Below are positions 29,581 to 46,458 of a stretch of 64,000 bases of DNA, piece after piece. How positions within the stretch are numbered: the first letter of the stretch is position 1; every line of letters begins with the position of its first letter. A program made the translations under genes and the position numbers. The notes below the pieces were generated by a model that was not told the DNA's origin, searched no databases, and saw only the letters and a program-made list of their open reading frames with translations. The DNA lies in assembly GCA_963931865.1 (NCBI GenBank), contig OZ007517.1, positions 10,932,899-10,996,898 on the forward strand, in the 5' to 3' direction. The DNA comes from Axinella damicornis (taxonomy: Eukaryota; Porifera; Demospongiae; Axinellida; Axinellidae).

Positions 29581-32435
29581 ACACTGAAATTTCTGTCACA
29601 CTTTAATTGCGTGGGGGCGCTTTCTGCAGTCTCGTCCCCAGCTACTGGTTTGAGGCGCATACACACGTGTCGGCACCGCAGTGTGGACCTTTGCTGGCAC
29701 TATACGATGGAGCCGGTGCTATAGCTGTCCGCGCTCGACCACTCTGCGGTGTGAACTAGGTGAGGACTGCCGGTAGTATCATTACATTGCTGCTAATAAC
29801 CGTTCGCCACAATGAGCTAACTCAGCGTGGATCCTCGTGTTAGGCAAGGGATGCAGAACCTCGCTAATGTGTTTGTCCTCCTCGAGGGGACGCTTTCCAT
29901 CTTCTCATGCTCGGTTAACTGAACTTTGTACCTTACTGCACTGGCCCACGAAACCACTCCTGTTTATATGGAATGTGTATGCGTATACGCGTAATTGCAA
30001 GCATGTGCGCGAGGCAAAGATACTGCGCATGCGTATTCCTAGTAATATGTATTATGTCCCCTGTAGCATTGTCAGAGTACACACACCCAAAGCATGGTCT
30101 GACTGTTTCTAATAAAATTTTAACCTGCAGCTTTGGCCCTTGTTCGGAGGCAAGATGGTGAAGCCGCACAGGAGCAAGCTGTTCTACATCCCACAACGCC
30201 CGTATATGACACTGGGGACGCTGAGGGATCAGGTGATCTATCCAGACACCTCTGAGGACCAACAGAGGAAGGGGCACACTGATAGGGAGCTGGCAGACTT
30301 CCTAAACAATGTGGGTGCATTATGTAGGGCTGTGATTGTTATTGATGGTGTGCCCCTTCCCTCGTCCACCTCCTCCACATTCGTGTTCCCACACAGGTGC
30401 AGCTGTCCTACTTGTTGGAGAGGGAGGGTGGCTGGGATGCTGTGCAGGTGTGTGTGTGTGTGTGTGTTGGAGGGGGTAGTCATCATGATGTGTTGGTCCA
30501 TTGTGAGGTATCTTTTCACCCACAAGGACTGGATGGATGTTCTCAGTGGAGGAGAAAAGCAGAGAATGGCGGTAAGTGTCTGTAGCAGTGTATTGTCTCC
30601 TGAATGATTCACAATGCTCCTCCCTGCCAGATGGCTCGACTGTTCTACCATGAGCCACAGTTTGCCATCCTGGACGAATGTACCAGTGCGGTATCTGTGG
30701 ATGTAGAAGGATTCATCTACTCGCACTGCAGAGAGGTGTGCCTCATCTAGTAGCGTGCTCATGCCTCAGCAGTAGATCATGGGATGTCTTGTGCTGTCTT
30801 GCTCCTCCCTATAGAAAGGGATCACTCTCTTCACGGTATCACACAGAAAATCCCTCTGGAAACACCATGAGGTATGCAGTACAAAGCCGTCACTTGAGGT
30901 GTAAGCCACACTGCATGGCAGTACGTCTCAGGCTGAGGGTGTGTAAGCCACACTGTATGGCAGTACGTCTCAGGCTGAGGGTGTGTAAACCACACTGCAT
31001 GGCAGTACGTCTCAGGCGGAGGGTGTGTAAGCCACACTGCATGGCAGTACGTCTCAGGCGGAGTGTGTGTAAGCCACACTGCATGGCAGTACGTCTCAGG
31101 CGGAGGGTGTGTAAGCCACACTGCATGGCAGTACGTCTCAGGCGGAGGGTGTGTAAGCCACACTGCATGGCAGTACGTCTCAGGCTGAGGGTGTGTAAGC
31201 CGCACTGCATGGCAGTACGTCTCAGGCTGAGGGTGTGTAAGCCACACTGCATGGCAGTACGTCTCAGGCTGAGGGCCACACTGCATGGCAGTACGTCTCA
31301 GGCTGAGGGCCACACTGCATGGCAGTACGTCTCAGGCTGAGGGCCACACTGCATGGCAGTACGTCTCAGGCGGAGTGTGTGTAAGCCACACTGCATGGCA
31401 GTACGTCTCAGGCGGAGTGTGTGTAAGCCACACTGCATGGCAGTACGTCTCAGGCTGAGGGTGTGTAAGCCACACTGCATGGCAGTACGTCTCAGGCGGA
31501 GGGTGTGTAAGCCACACTGCATGGCAGTACGTCTCAGGCGGAGGGTGTGTAAGCCACACTGCATGGCAGTACGTCTCAGGCTGAGGGTGTGTAAGCCACA
31601 CTGCATGGCAGTACGTCTCAGGCAGAGGGTGTGTAAGCCACACTGCATGGCAGTACGTCTCAGGCTGAGGGTGCAGTAGTTGCACTAGATGTGCACGTAG
31701 TACCCATCCCTACTACCTCAAAGTCCAGATCTGGATCTACATATTTGTTTAAGGTTACGGGTACCCACGTATCATGCAATAACTGGAGCAATCTTCATGC
31801 AACCCATGCCGAATTCTTACAGCGCCTAGCACAAAGTGCGGTGCTGGACTCGAACCTATTCAGACCCGCCTACTTCTCGACAGACGAACTTCCTGCAAAG
31901 GCATGGCTACATGCCACATGGACGTCTTGACCCCTCCCATGTACATTAATAAATTCCGAGCACATTCTACAAACTGTAGCTACTTCAGAATTGCACATTC
32001 AGCTTCAGGAAGCAGCTAGAAGACATGAACTTCGAGGGCGAGAGCTATAAATGAACAAGTCATTCGCCGAACATCTCCCGCTAGCAGCCAAAGTACACAG
32101 AAAAAATGGTGTCCAACGAAGGGTGAGGCGACAATTCGCTTTGCTAGCAGTGGACAACAACCTACACAGACTCCCAAACATAGCTCTCGACCTAGATATA
32201 TGATATCAGCAGTTATATAAATGCCTATTTCCATCTCAATTACCTTTTCAGTGACAAAAGTTGTAGAATGCGTAGATAAGTAAATTCGCACAGGAATTGC
32301 TGATAAGGTACAGGGGGATGTCTAGGGCTCATTTATTTTGTTTCTCCTTCAATACAGTATGTCCTTCAGTTTGATGGCAGGGGAGCATATGAGTACAAGG
32401 CCATTGACTCCAGCACGGAGGAATTTGGGTCGTAA
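23929..32435 (+). CDS. ABCD3: ABCD3/PMP70 peroxisomal ABC half-transporter
   Basis: 26 exons, 666 residues: join(23929..24044, 24125..24155, 24606..24664, 24852..24903, 25795..25883, 25945..26014, 26110..26136, 26200..26270, 26467..26536, 26713..26766, 26967..27023, 27232..27284, 27420..27509, 27586..27655, 27753..27822, 28353..28450, 28541..28632, 28743..28849, 28948..29014, 29147..29288, 30131..30310, 30397..30447, 30527..30571, 30631..30735, 30815..30871, 32358..32435). All phases close. The N-terminal half is the membrane domain ([12 protein letters not shown] ... ISMVNNFLK ... [10 protein letters not shown]). The C-terminal half has Walker [10 protein letters not shown] (~480), signature LSGGEKQ (~578), Walker B FAILDE (~598-603) and the H-loop SHR. 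Human PMP70 is 659 residues with the same motifs; such half-transporters dimerise in the peroxisomal membrane and import branched-chain or long-chain acyl-CoAs. Nearly every intron over 200 bp contains a tandem array. Confidence 0.96.
24157..24559. repeat. (CCCT)n tract, ABCD3 intron 2
   Basis: About 400 bp of CCCT repeats with C-run interruptions, starting at the exon 2 donor GTGTGTCCCCT. The long proline/leucine/serine frames here are artefacts. Confidence 0.98.
24684..24741. mobile_element. Palindromic MITE in ABCD3 intron 3
   Basis: Starts TTGCCTCGGTCCTAGGCTC, ends GAGCCTGGGAATGAGGGTA. A 9-bp duplication AGTCTCACA lies at 24675-24683 and 24742-24750. Confidence 0.8.
24990..25794. repeat. 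22-bp minisatellite, ABCD3 intron 4
   Basis: Units of GTGCTAGTGTGCTGCTGTG plus TAG or CAG fill the intron. Many units end TGCTGTGCAG, the same as the true acceptor at 25785-25794. Confidence 0.95.
26767..26960. repeat. Pyrimidine-rich CCCT tract, ABCD3 intron 10
   Basis: Interrupted CCCT/CCTT repeats up to the exon 11 acceptor. Confidence 0.85.
27015..27206. repeat. 48-bp x 4 array copying the exon 11 donor junction
   Basis: The first unit overlaps the exon end: GGAGCACTG is coding and GTACACTAC is the donor. Units follow at 27063, 27111 and 27159 with the same exon/donor sequence and a (GT)n filler. Confidence 0.92.
27850..28118. repeat. 15-bp minisatellite, ~18 near-identical copies, ABCD3 intron 15
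   Basis: Unit GTACAGTGGAGTACT; copies are almost invariant. Because 15 is a multiple of three, frames stay open on both strands, but this is intron. Confidence 0.97.
29289..30130. other. ABCD3 intron 20
   Basis: No coding signal; a (TA)n run lies at about 29549-29574. Nothing else recognised. Confidence 0.6.
30899..31676. repeat. 42-bp minisatellite, ABCD3 intron 25
   Basis: Unit around CACACTGCATGGCAGTACGT followed by CTCAGGC(T/G)GAGGGTGTGTAAGC. Three shorter 33-bp units at ~31270-31350 lack the GTGTGTAAG part. Confidence 0.95.
31765..32290. repeat. SINE-like dispersed repeat, uninterrupted copy
   Basis: Same element as the two halves at 4160-4462 and 6170-6357. On the minus strand it has a pol III B-box, GGTTCGAGTCC, at ~31848-31858; the A-box is too decayed to call. 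It sits in the last ABCD3 intron. Confidence 0.72.
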
Positions 32436-32564
32436 CTTGAAGAGAACAATCTATGACAAAATTAATGGATTTTTATAAACACTGTTTCAGAAAATAGAAT
32501 ATTGAAGAGTATATTGAAAGTCAGCAGTGTTTGCAGCTTGTAATAACCACAAGCACTGACAAAC

Positions 32565-33274
32565 TTACAGTTCTTTGTGTGCGTACGGTTTACTGAGGAG
32601 GTTCTCTAATGACTGTGAGATACTCTGGAACGTGTCCCTCTCTGAGAAGTACTCGACCACCTGACCATCCCGGGCCACAAGATACTTGCAGAAGTTCCAA
32701 CTTGGAATTCTGCCAGAGACGCTGGTCAAATACCTGTACACTGTGCAGGTCCGTTCCCCGTGCACATCCACCTTGGAGAACAATGGAAAAGTCACTCCAT
32801 ACTCCTCCGTCACAAACCGTACGATGTCCTGGTCACGCCCTGGCTCCTGCTGCCCAAATTGGTTGCAGGGGAAAGCCAACACAGTGAAGCCACTGGAGCC
32901 ATACTTTGTCTGCAGCCTCACCAACTCTCTGTAGTTAAGGTCTGTGTATCCGCACTCACTGGCAACGTTTACAACCAGGGACACCTTGCCCGAGAGAGAA
33001 GTATACACATGTAAAACGTATCTCCTCTATTTTTGTTCATGCAGCATGCGACATTGCATGGGGAGGAGCTCAAGCCTATATAGGCGCTAGGCTTTGCACG
33101 TACGTGACTGTAGACAGTGTAGTTGCGCGTTTGTATACTTACTCTTCCGTAGTACTTTTCCAGCAGCACTTCGTTTCCCCCAATATCCGTTGACGTTAGT
33201 GCATAAAATTTGTTCTCAGCAGCGGAGAGACGAAGGAACACCAACACGAACACTGCGATCACATATTCCATCAT
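32565..33274 (-). CDS. GPX7: ER-lumenal cysteine glutathione peroxidase (GPX7/8 type)
   Basis: Model: complement(32565..32984, 33143..33274), 183 residues, phase 0 junction. The N-terminus is a signal peptide (YVIAVFVLVFLRLSAAE). The peroxidatic residue is Cys55 in NVASECGYT, not selenocysteine. Cys84 sits in FPCNQFGQQEPG at the same 29-residue spacing as the two catalytic cysteines of GPX7, and PSWNF supplies the Trp/Asn of the active site. The chain ends HKEL, a KDEL-type retrieval signal. Family members reduce peroxide in the ER and pass oxidising equivalents to protein disulfide isomerase. The gene is convergent with ABCD3 (130 bp between stops) and divergent from the PARN-like gene. GPX7 versus GPX8 orthology cannot be decided. 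Confidence 0.93.
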
Positions 33275-33387
33275 AAACAATGCACATTGTTTTGAGAGGC
33301 TCGAGGGGGTTCCCCAAGTGTTTGCGGTGCACGCTATCCTTGCATGCACTTGCAGACCGCAAACCGACCGAACCAGAGACTAAGCAC
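33275..33387. promoter_or_regulatory. Divergent promoter region, GPX7-like / PARN-like
   Basis: 113 bp between opposed start codons. The motif GCATGCACTTGCA at 33342 and its complement TGCAAGTGCATGC at 33437 form an inverted repeat around the PARN-like start. Confidence 0.55.
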
Positions 33388-38691
<5,304 letters not shown>

Positions 38692-38699
38692 TGTGCTGC

Positions 38700-38705
38700 A
38701 ATAAA
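38700..38705 (+). terminator. Poly(A) signal AATAAA for PARN-like gene
   Basis: Canonical hexamer nine bases after the proposed TGA at 38689-38691, supporting gene end here. Confidence 0.65.
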
Positions 38706-39298
38706 ACTTCTGCTATTTTCTTATAAAATTCCATTAGGTTACTTGGGCCACCAAATTGCCAACATGTTTCTTGACTTGGCCTCAGGGGCCGTCTTTATTG
38801 GAGAGTTTGAATCATGAGACTCATTCTTCAATATTGCGCTATAGATATTCTACCTAAACTGTATACCACCAACTGTATCAGTGTACAAGCTAAGTTTGGT
38901 CAGACTGTCCTGAAAGGTTCTTATTTTGTAACCCATGGCATGAGTTAAATTGAACAAACGCGGCAATCTTCTGGCCCACCCCCAGATCAGAATAAGCAGC
39001 TTTACGTAGACGTTAGCCTCGCCCAGCTTTACCGTATATACTAAGCAGCGACGAAAAGCTGGGCGTGGGACTGGGAACGAGGCTACGTAGACGTAGTACC
39101 GTACACTAATTTTTTTTCCCAATGTTGTGGCGCAGAACTGTGGTTTTGCCCTGGACCCCACTCGGAAAACTGGGGGGCTATATAGCTGGGAACGAGATCT
39201 CGAGGACTAGACTATACTAGTGCTGAATCTTGTAGACTCTATTAGTGCGAAATGCAAAGTAATATTGGGAAAAAGGACCGAGGTGGGTGTTGTTGATC
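38706..39298. other. Intergenic region upstream of the JmjC gene
   Basis: No coding signal was found. It contains one palindromic MITE (39014-39084); the promoter of the next gene must lie here. Confidence 0.6.
39014..39084. mobile_element. Palindromic MITE with 10-bp target duplication
   Basis: Starts TAGCCTCGCCCAGC and ends GGGACTGGGAACGAGGCT. ACGTAGACGT is present on both sides (39004-39013 and 39085-39094). The left arm is partly deleted. Confidence 0.88.
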
Positions 39299-41683
39299 AT
39301 GAAGCGCAGGCACGGCCGTTCTCTTACGCCTGGAAGGAAGGGCGGAGGGGCTAACCAGAAGCAGGAGGAGGGAACATCGCCGCGCCGATCCAGGATCTTT
39401 TCGCTGTTGGTGGCGGTGGTTGGGTTTACTGTGCTATCTGTTGCTGTCTATTTCGTATTGCCGTCAGATTTCACGGGTTCTAGACGGAATGAGGCCCAGA
39501 GCACTGAATCTAACGAAGGGGAGTTGGTGGACAGCGGCGTGAGCTGTGAAAAACTGATGGTGGAAGCCAAACGAGTGTTGGACAACCGTCCACAAAAGGA
39601 GTGGGAGAGTGCACTAGACCTCCTGGCCACATGTGCTTTGCAGGAGCCCCGCAACCCAGCCCCCCGGTGGAACCTGGCTGTTGCTTTGGTACAGATGGAC
39701 AGAGTTGATGAGGCACTTCACTTTATTGACGAAGCTCTAGAACTAGACCCACAGAATGTGGAATACCTCAAAACTGGTGGTGCATTTCTCTCAAGAATGG
39801 GCTACCACTTGGAGGCTGTCCGATGCCTAGAATGGTATTTGGAGCTCTCACTGCGTGTATCCAGTTGGGATCACCTTCTTGCAAGCTTGTCTGTTCAACG
39901 TGAAGATGAGTGGGCATTTTTACATGATGCCGGGGAAGATATCGTTCAAGTGCTTGAAGTGCTATTGAGCTCATACCTTCGCTCCAGCTCACTCATAAAA
40001 GCTGGATACTTGTACAAGCTAGTTATTGGACTAAAAGGGCCAGATGCTGATGCAGAGCTGTTGGCAGCATATTCATTCTTTGCTTTTGGGTTGGGTGATT
40101 TGGTGACAGGAATCAAGTATCTGAGATTATACACAGAGCACCAATATGTAGTACAGGGGTATGGAGATGAAGGACAGGCATTTGAGGTGGTGACCGCTCA
40201 TTCCCTGCGGTTGTTTTCGGCTGGATTTGACTCCCACATCATCAGCATTGGTAAAAACTTGCTCATGGCTGGCCAGGTTGTCCTTGATGAAATATTGTAC
40301 AACTGTAACCTCTCTGGAAATGATACAGTATTGGACTTCTCACAGTTTCTGTTGCAGTCAGAATTGAGAAACTTTTTCATCAGATGTCTTCTTGTTCAGA
40401 ATATTATTCCTCAACTGTGTGAAGAAGGTGCAGTGGTATATGCAGAGAACCAGTATGGCTGGTGCCCTCTCCTAAATGCAGCCGCGTTAGGCAGCTCAGA
40501 AGTAATTCAGCAGTTGATGGAATGTAATGCTGACTCCCACGCCCACACTGTGCTGGCACACACTGCACTACATGTTGCTGCTATGCAGGGGAAGTATGAA
40601 ATTGTCCCTCTTTTTCTTGATGCAGGTCTGAGCCCAGGCAGTGTGGACTACTTTAATCACACTGCTATGCAGATAGCTTGCTTGCATCGGTGGGTGAATA
40701 TATAGTGGTATTTCTGAATTAGATAGCCTTCCATTGTCCCACCCCTTTAAATTCCTCCAGTCCTAAATTGGTGATGATGCATGTTTCTACCTAACTGTCC
40801 ATTTTCCAGGTGGACTGCAGAGGGAATGGCAAAAGTTTTGAATGTCCCCCTCCCTCGTGGGTGCCCATCTGCAGTGGTCTATGTCCAACCGCATAAGCAA
40901 ATCTCCCACGGAGGCTGGTTGGATAGTGGAGTGACACTGCCGAACCAGCTCACACAGGAAAAGTGTGATTTTGATGTGATTACAGGCTCAGATACCCAGT
41001 CCTTTTTGTTTGAGTACCTTGCTCTCCAGAGGCCAGTGCTGGTACGAAATGCAACCAACAACCACGAAATGAGGGCACTTCTTCAGACATGGCAGAGGAA
41101 CAACTTTGAACAGGTGTATGGTAGTATGACGTTCAACGAAGTTGAAGTACCTTTCGCAGAGTCATTTCGGTATGAATCAAATAAGACGAGTATAAAGACA
41201 TTTATGGCTAAGATGAGGCAGGTGTACCGGGACCACCAGAGCTGGAGTGCAGATCCAGAAGCACTCTCCCATCCTACATATATATTTGAGACAATCCCAC
41301 TTGACTCCCCTTTGCTCAGATACTTCAAGCTACCGAGTGTCTTGAACCCCAACAGTACCCACATCAGTGTGACCAAGATGCAGTTCTATCTTGGACCTGC
41401 CCTCTCGGGTGCACCTCTGCACTTCCATCGGAGTGCTTGGAATGTTCTGATTTTTGGCCAAAAGAGGTGGTTTTTGATTCCCCCACGAGATGCCATCTAC
41501 TCCCGGCAGCATGTATGGGACTGGTGGAAAGGGAGAAGCCACCAAAGGGAGTTTGAGTGTGTCCAGTACCCAGGCGACTTAGTCTTTGTGCCAGACATGT
41601 GGGGACATGCTGTCATAAACCTCCGGGAAAGCATAGGAGTAGCTTCAGAATTTGTGTATGGAGGATCTGAGTTCTCTATATAG
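39299..41683 (+). CDS. Membrane-anchored TPR-ankyrin-JmjC protein
   Basis: Model: join(39299..40689, 40810..41683), 754 residues; start at the first ATG, as the frame before it offers only GTG/TTG. A basic N-terminus and one hydrophobic span (33-55) predict a type II membrane protein with a lumenal body. Then come TPR-like helices (~90-180: PRWNLAVALVQMDRVDEALHF), a helical middle, two or three ankyrin repeats (~385-465: GWCPLLNAAALGSSEVIQQL, HTALHVAAMQGKYEIVPLFL), and a cupin/JmjC domain (~520-754). The JmjC core is GAPLHFHRSAWNVLIFGQKRWFLIPP around residue 667, with YPGDLVFVPDMWGHAVINL carrying the distal His (~729). The usual His-x-Asp/Glu iron pair reads His-Phe-His, as I recall for JMJD8-like proteins, so hydroxylase activity is uncertain. 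I know no named family with this full architecture. Confidence 0.85.
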
Positions 41684-41831
41684 TGTTTTGTTTTTTGAAC
41701 TGTCAACAAGCTAATAACTATATACAGTCATGTAATCAAAATCAAAAGATAGTTATGGGTACTATGAGCTTGATTGTAAAGTCAGCTGCGCTTTCCTACA
41801 CCTGTTTTCAGTCATGAAGCTATATAGGGCC

Positions 41832-42560
41832 TAGCTACCTAGTGCACAGCCTGGTATAGTGCACTACCTAGTGCACAGCCTGGTATAGTGCACTACCTAG
41901 TGCACAGCCTGGTATAGTGCACTACCTAGTGCACAGCCTGGTATAGTGCACTACCTAGTGCACAGCCTGGTATAGTGCACTACCTAGTGCACAGCCTGGT
42001 ATAGTGCACTACCTATAGTGCACAGCCTGGTATAGTGGACTACCTAGTGCACAGCCTGGTATAGTGCACTACCTAGTGCATAGCCTGGTATATAGTGCAC
42101 TACCTAGTGCACAGCCTGGTATAGTGCACTACCTAGTGCACAGCCTGGTATAGTGCACTACCTAGTGCACAGCCTGGTATAGTGCACTACCTAGTGCACA
42201 GCCTGGTATAGTGCACTACCTAGTACACAGCCTGGTATAGTGGACAACCTAGTGCACAGCCTGGTATAGTGGACAACCTAGTGCACAGCCTGGTAGAGCA
42301 CTACCTAGTACACAGCCTGGTATAGTGCACTACCTAGTGCACAGCCTGGTATAGTGGACAACCTAGTGCACAGCCTGGTATAGTGCACTGCCTAGTGCAC
42401 AGCCTGGTATAGAGCATCATGTACCTAGTGCACAGCCTGGTTGTGCACTACCTAGTGCTCAGCCTGGTATAGTCACGGGACTGCTTAGTGCACAGCCTGG
42501 TAGTGCACTGCCTTGTGCACAGCCTTGTACATGTATAGTGCACTGCTTAGTGCACAGGCT
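41832..42560. repeat. 29-bp minisatellite
   Basis: Units of CCTAGTGCACAGCCTGGTAT plus AGTGCACTA, increasingly degenerate toward 42560. It shares the core CCTAGTGCACAGCCTGG with the 30-bp array at 43257. Confidence 0.95.
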
Positions 42561-42564
42561 GGTA

Positions 42565-42830
42565 ATTATGTAGGTAGCTATATATAGCCAGCCCGGAACC
42601 CAGCTGTAATATGTATGTAGCTATATAGGTATATAGCCAGCCTGGAATCCCAGCTGTAATATGTATGTATGTAGGTATATAGCCAGCCCGGAACCCAGCT
42701 ATAGTATGTATGTATGTAGGTATATAGCCAGTCCGGAACCCAGCTGTAATATGTATGTATGTAGGTATATAGCCAGCCCGGAACCCCAACTGTAATATGT
42801 CTGTATGTGGGTATATAGCCAGCCCGTTTA
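42565..42830. repeat. ~43-bp minisatellite, about 6 copies
   Basis: Units contain TATATAGCCAGCCCGGAACC and CAGCTGTAATATGTATGTA. Confidence 0.9.
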
Positions 42831-43074
42831 GCCTGCCCAGTGAGCAATTGAAGCTGGAATCTAATTCCTTCATCCGGCAATCTCTTGGAGTTATTTCAGT
42901 GACTGCATCGTTCCTCCAGCAGTATAAGCTTTGCCATTCAGATAGGGAGAGTATGCCATGCCATCCCTGTGTGAACCACTAGTAGCTATGCAATGTCATC
43001 AATACGATCACTGCGTGCCTACACAGCCATCAACAGAAGGTTGCCCATGTGGACATTCATATTCAACAATAGTT

Positions 43075-43256
43075 TTAACCAACTGCAATGCAAGAGAACC
43101 CTTTAAGCAAGCAGGAAACACCATCAAAACATCACAGGAAGGTGTCTTTAGTCCTACCTAGCTTGAGGTTCATATAGCAAGTTTGTATAGTATAGGGTGG
43201 GTGGTGAGAATTTTTTATTTCTAACCAGTGATGGTCAGGGTAGCTAGTGTTAGATG
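43075..43256 (+). repeat. Dispersed element abutting the 30-bp array
   Basis: Aligns along its length with 59826-60063: AACTGCAATG, CACAGGAAGGTGTCTTTA, TATATAGCAAGTT, GTATAGGGTGGGTGGTG, CCAGTGAT, GTTAGATG. It lacks ~65 bp that hold the tRNA-like part of the other copy. The array starts right after GTTAGATG. Confidence 0.75.
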
Positions 43257-44478
43257 CCTTGTATAGTGCACTGCCTAGTGCGCACTGCCTAGTGCACAGC
43301 CTGGTTGCTGTGCACTGCCTAGTGCACAGCCTGGTTGCGGTGCACTGCCTAGTGCACAGCCTGGCTGCTGTGCACGGCCTAGTGCACAGCATGGCTGCTG
43401 TGCACTGCCTCGTGAACAGCCTGGCTGCTGTGCACTGCCTATATATATAGTGCACAGCCTGGCTGCTGTGCACTGCCTATATATATAGTGCACAGCCTGG
43501 CTGCTGTGCGCTGCCTAGTGCACAGCCTGGCTGCTGTGCACTGCCTAGTGCGCAGCCTGGCTGCTGTGCACTGCCTAGTGCGCAGCCTGGCTGCTGTGCA
43601 CTGCCTAGTGCGCAGCCTGGCTGCTGTGCACTGCCTAGTGCGCACCCTGGCTGCTGCTGTGCACTGCCTAGTGCGCAGCCTGGCTGCTGTGCACTGCCTA
43701 GTGCGCAGCCTGGCTGCTGTGCACTGCCTTGTGCACAGCCTGGCTGCTGTGCACTGCCTATAGTGCACAGCCTGGCTGCTGTGCACTGCCTAGTGCACAG
43801 CCTGGCTGCTGTGCACTGCCTAGAGCACAGCCTGGCTGCTGTGCACTGCCTAGTGCGCAGCCTGGCTGCTGTGCACTGCCTAGTGCACAGCCTGGCTGCT
43901 GTGCACTGCCTAGTGCACAGCCTGGCTGCTGTGCACTGCCTAGTGCACAGCCTGGCTGCTGTGCGCTGCCTAGTGCACAGCCTGGCTGCTGTGCACTGCC
44001 TAGTGCGCAGCCTGGCTACTGTGCACTGCCTAGTGCGCAGCCTGGCTGCTGTGCACTGCCTAGTGCGCAGCCTGGCTGCTGTGCACTGCCTAGTGCGCAG
44101 CCTGGCTGCTGTGCACTGCCTTGTGCACAGCCTGGCTGCTGTGCACTGCCTAGTGCACAGCCTGGCTGCTGTGCACTGCCTAGTGCACAGCCTGGCTGCT
44201 GTGCACTGCCTAGAGCACAGCCTGGCTGCTGTGCACTGCCTAGTGCACAGCCTGGCTGCTGTGCACTGCCTAGTGCACAGCCTGGCTGCTGTGCACTGCC
44301 TAGTGCACAGCCTGGCTGCTGTACACTGCCTAGTACACAGCCTGGCTGCTGTGAACTGCCTAGTGCACAGCCTGGCTGCCTAGTGGGCAGCCTGGCTGCT
44401 GTGAACTGCCTAGTGCACAGCCTGGCTGCCTAGTGCGCAGCCTGGCTGCTGTGCACTGCCTAGTGCGCAGCCTGGCTG
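43257..44478. repeat. 30-bp minisatellite
   Basis: Unit TGCCTAGTGCACAGCCTGG followed by CTGCTGTGCAC, about 40 copies. The period is divisible by three, so frames stay open on both strands; no coding evidence otherwise. Confidence 0.95.
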
Positions 44479-46458
44479 ATCACAATCCTGGGATACATCG
44501 ATCGCCATCCTAGGACGAAACGATCGCCATCCAGGGATGCTGCGATCGCCATCCCCGGGTGCATCGATCGCCTTCCCTGGATGCCATCCCGAGATTCAGC
44601 AATCTCCATCCCGGGATGAAAACGATAGCCATCCAGGGATAAAGGGATCGCCATCCCGGGATGCATCGATGGTCATCTCGAGATCTCCATCACGGGATGC
44701 AATGATCACCATCCCAGGATGCATCGATCGCCATCCCGGGATGCATCGATCGCCATCCCGGGACGCATCGATCGCCATCCCGGGATGCATCGATCGCCAT
44801 CCCGGGATGCATCGATCGCCATCTCGAGATCTCCAATCCGGGATGCAATGGTAACCATCATGGGATGCATGCTCACCATCCCGCGCCCGGGATGCATCGA
44901 TCGCCATCCCGGGATGCATCGATCGCCATCCTGGGAGGCTGCGACGCCATCCCGTGGTGTATCGATCGCCACCCCGGATGCCTCGATCACCATCCCGGGA
45001 TGCATCGATCTCCATCCCGGGTTGTAATGATAGCCATCCCGTGATGCATGATCACAATCCCGGGATGCATCGATCGCCATCCTAGGACGAAACGATCGCC
45101 ATCCAGGGATGCTGCGATCGCCATCCCGGGGTGCATCGATCGCCATCCCTTGATGCCATCCCGAGATTAATCGATCTCCATCCCGCGATGCAATGATAGC
45201 CATCCCGGGATACATGATCACCATCCTGAGATGCATCGATCGCCATCCAGGGATGCTGCGACGTGATCGTATCGATCGCCATCCACGGATGCATCGATCG
45301 CCATTCCGGGATGCTGCGACGCCATCCAGTGGTGTATCGATCGCCATCCACGGACGCATCGATCGCCATCCCGGGATTCATCTATCACCATCCTGGGATG
45401 CATCGATCGCCATCCAGGGATGCTGCGATCGCCATCCCAAGAAGCCATCCCGGGATGAAAACGATAGCCATCCAGGGAGACTGCGATCGCCATACCTGGA
45501 TGCATCGATGGTCATCTCGAGATCTCCATCACGGGATGCAATGATCACCATCCCGGGATGCATCGATCGCCATCCCGAGATGCATCGATCGCCATCTTGG
45601 GAGGCTGCGCCGCCATCCCGTGGTGTATCGATCGCCACCCAGCATGCATCGATCACCATCCCGGGATGCATCGATCTCCATCCCGGGTTGTAATGATAGC
45701 CATCCCGTGATGCATGATCACAATGCCGGGATGCATCGATCGCCATCCTAGGACGAAACGATCGCCATCCAGGGATGCTGCGATCGCCATCCCGGGGTGC
45801 ATCGATCGCCATCCCTTGATGCAATCCCGAGATTCATCGATCTCCATCCCGCGATGCAATGATCCATCCCGGGATACATGATCACCATCCTGAGATGCAT
45901 CGATCGCCATCCAGGGATGCTGCGACGTCATCGTATCGATCGCCATCCACGGATGCATCGATCGCCATCCCGGGATGAAAATGATAGCCATCCAGGGATA
46001 CTGCGATCGTCATCCCGGGATGCATCGATGGTCATCTCGAGATCTCCATCCTGGGATACAAGGATCACCCTCCCGGGATGCATCGATCGCCATCCCGGGA
46101 TTCATCGCTCACCATCCGGATTCTGCGATCGCCATCCCAAGAAGCCATCCCGGGATGAAAACGAAAGCCATCCAGGCATACTGCGATCGCCATCCCGGCA
46201 TGCATCGATGGTCATCTCGAGATCTCCATCCGGGATGCAAGGATCACCATCCCGGGATGCATCGATCGCCATCCGGGATGCATCGATCGCCATCCCGGGA
46301 TTCATCGATCACCATTCAGGGATGCTGCGATCGCCATCCCAAGAAGCTATCCCGGGATGAAAATGATAGCCATCCAGGGATTCTGTGATCGCCATCCCGT
46401 TATGCATCGATGGTCATCTCGAGATCTCCATTCCGGGATGCAATGATCACCATCCCGG

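Noticed and set aside
43439..44433. Frames rich in Ala-Gln-Pro-Gly-Cys or His-Ser-Leu-Ala
   Set aside because: 30-bp repeat, open in several frames on both strands, no other coding evidence.
41832..44478. CRISPR array
   Set aside because: Direct repeats without unique spacers, in a eukaryotic context with no cas genes.
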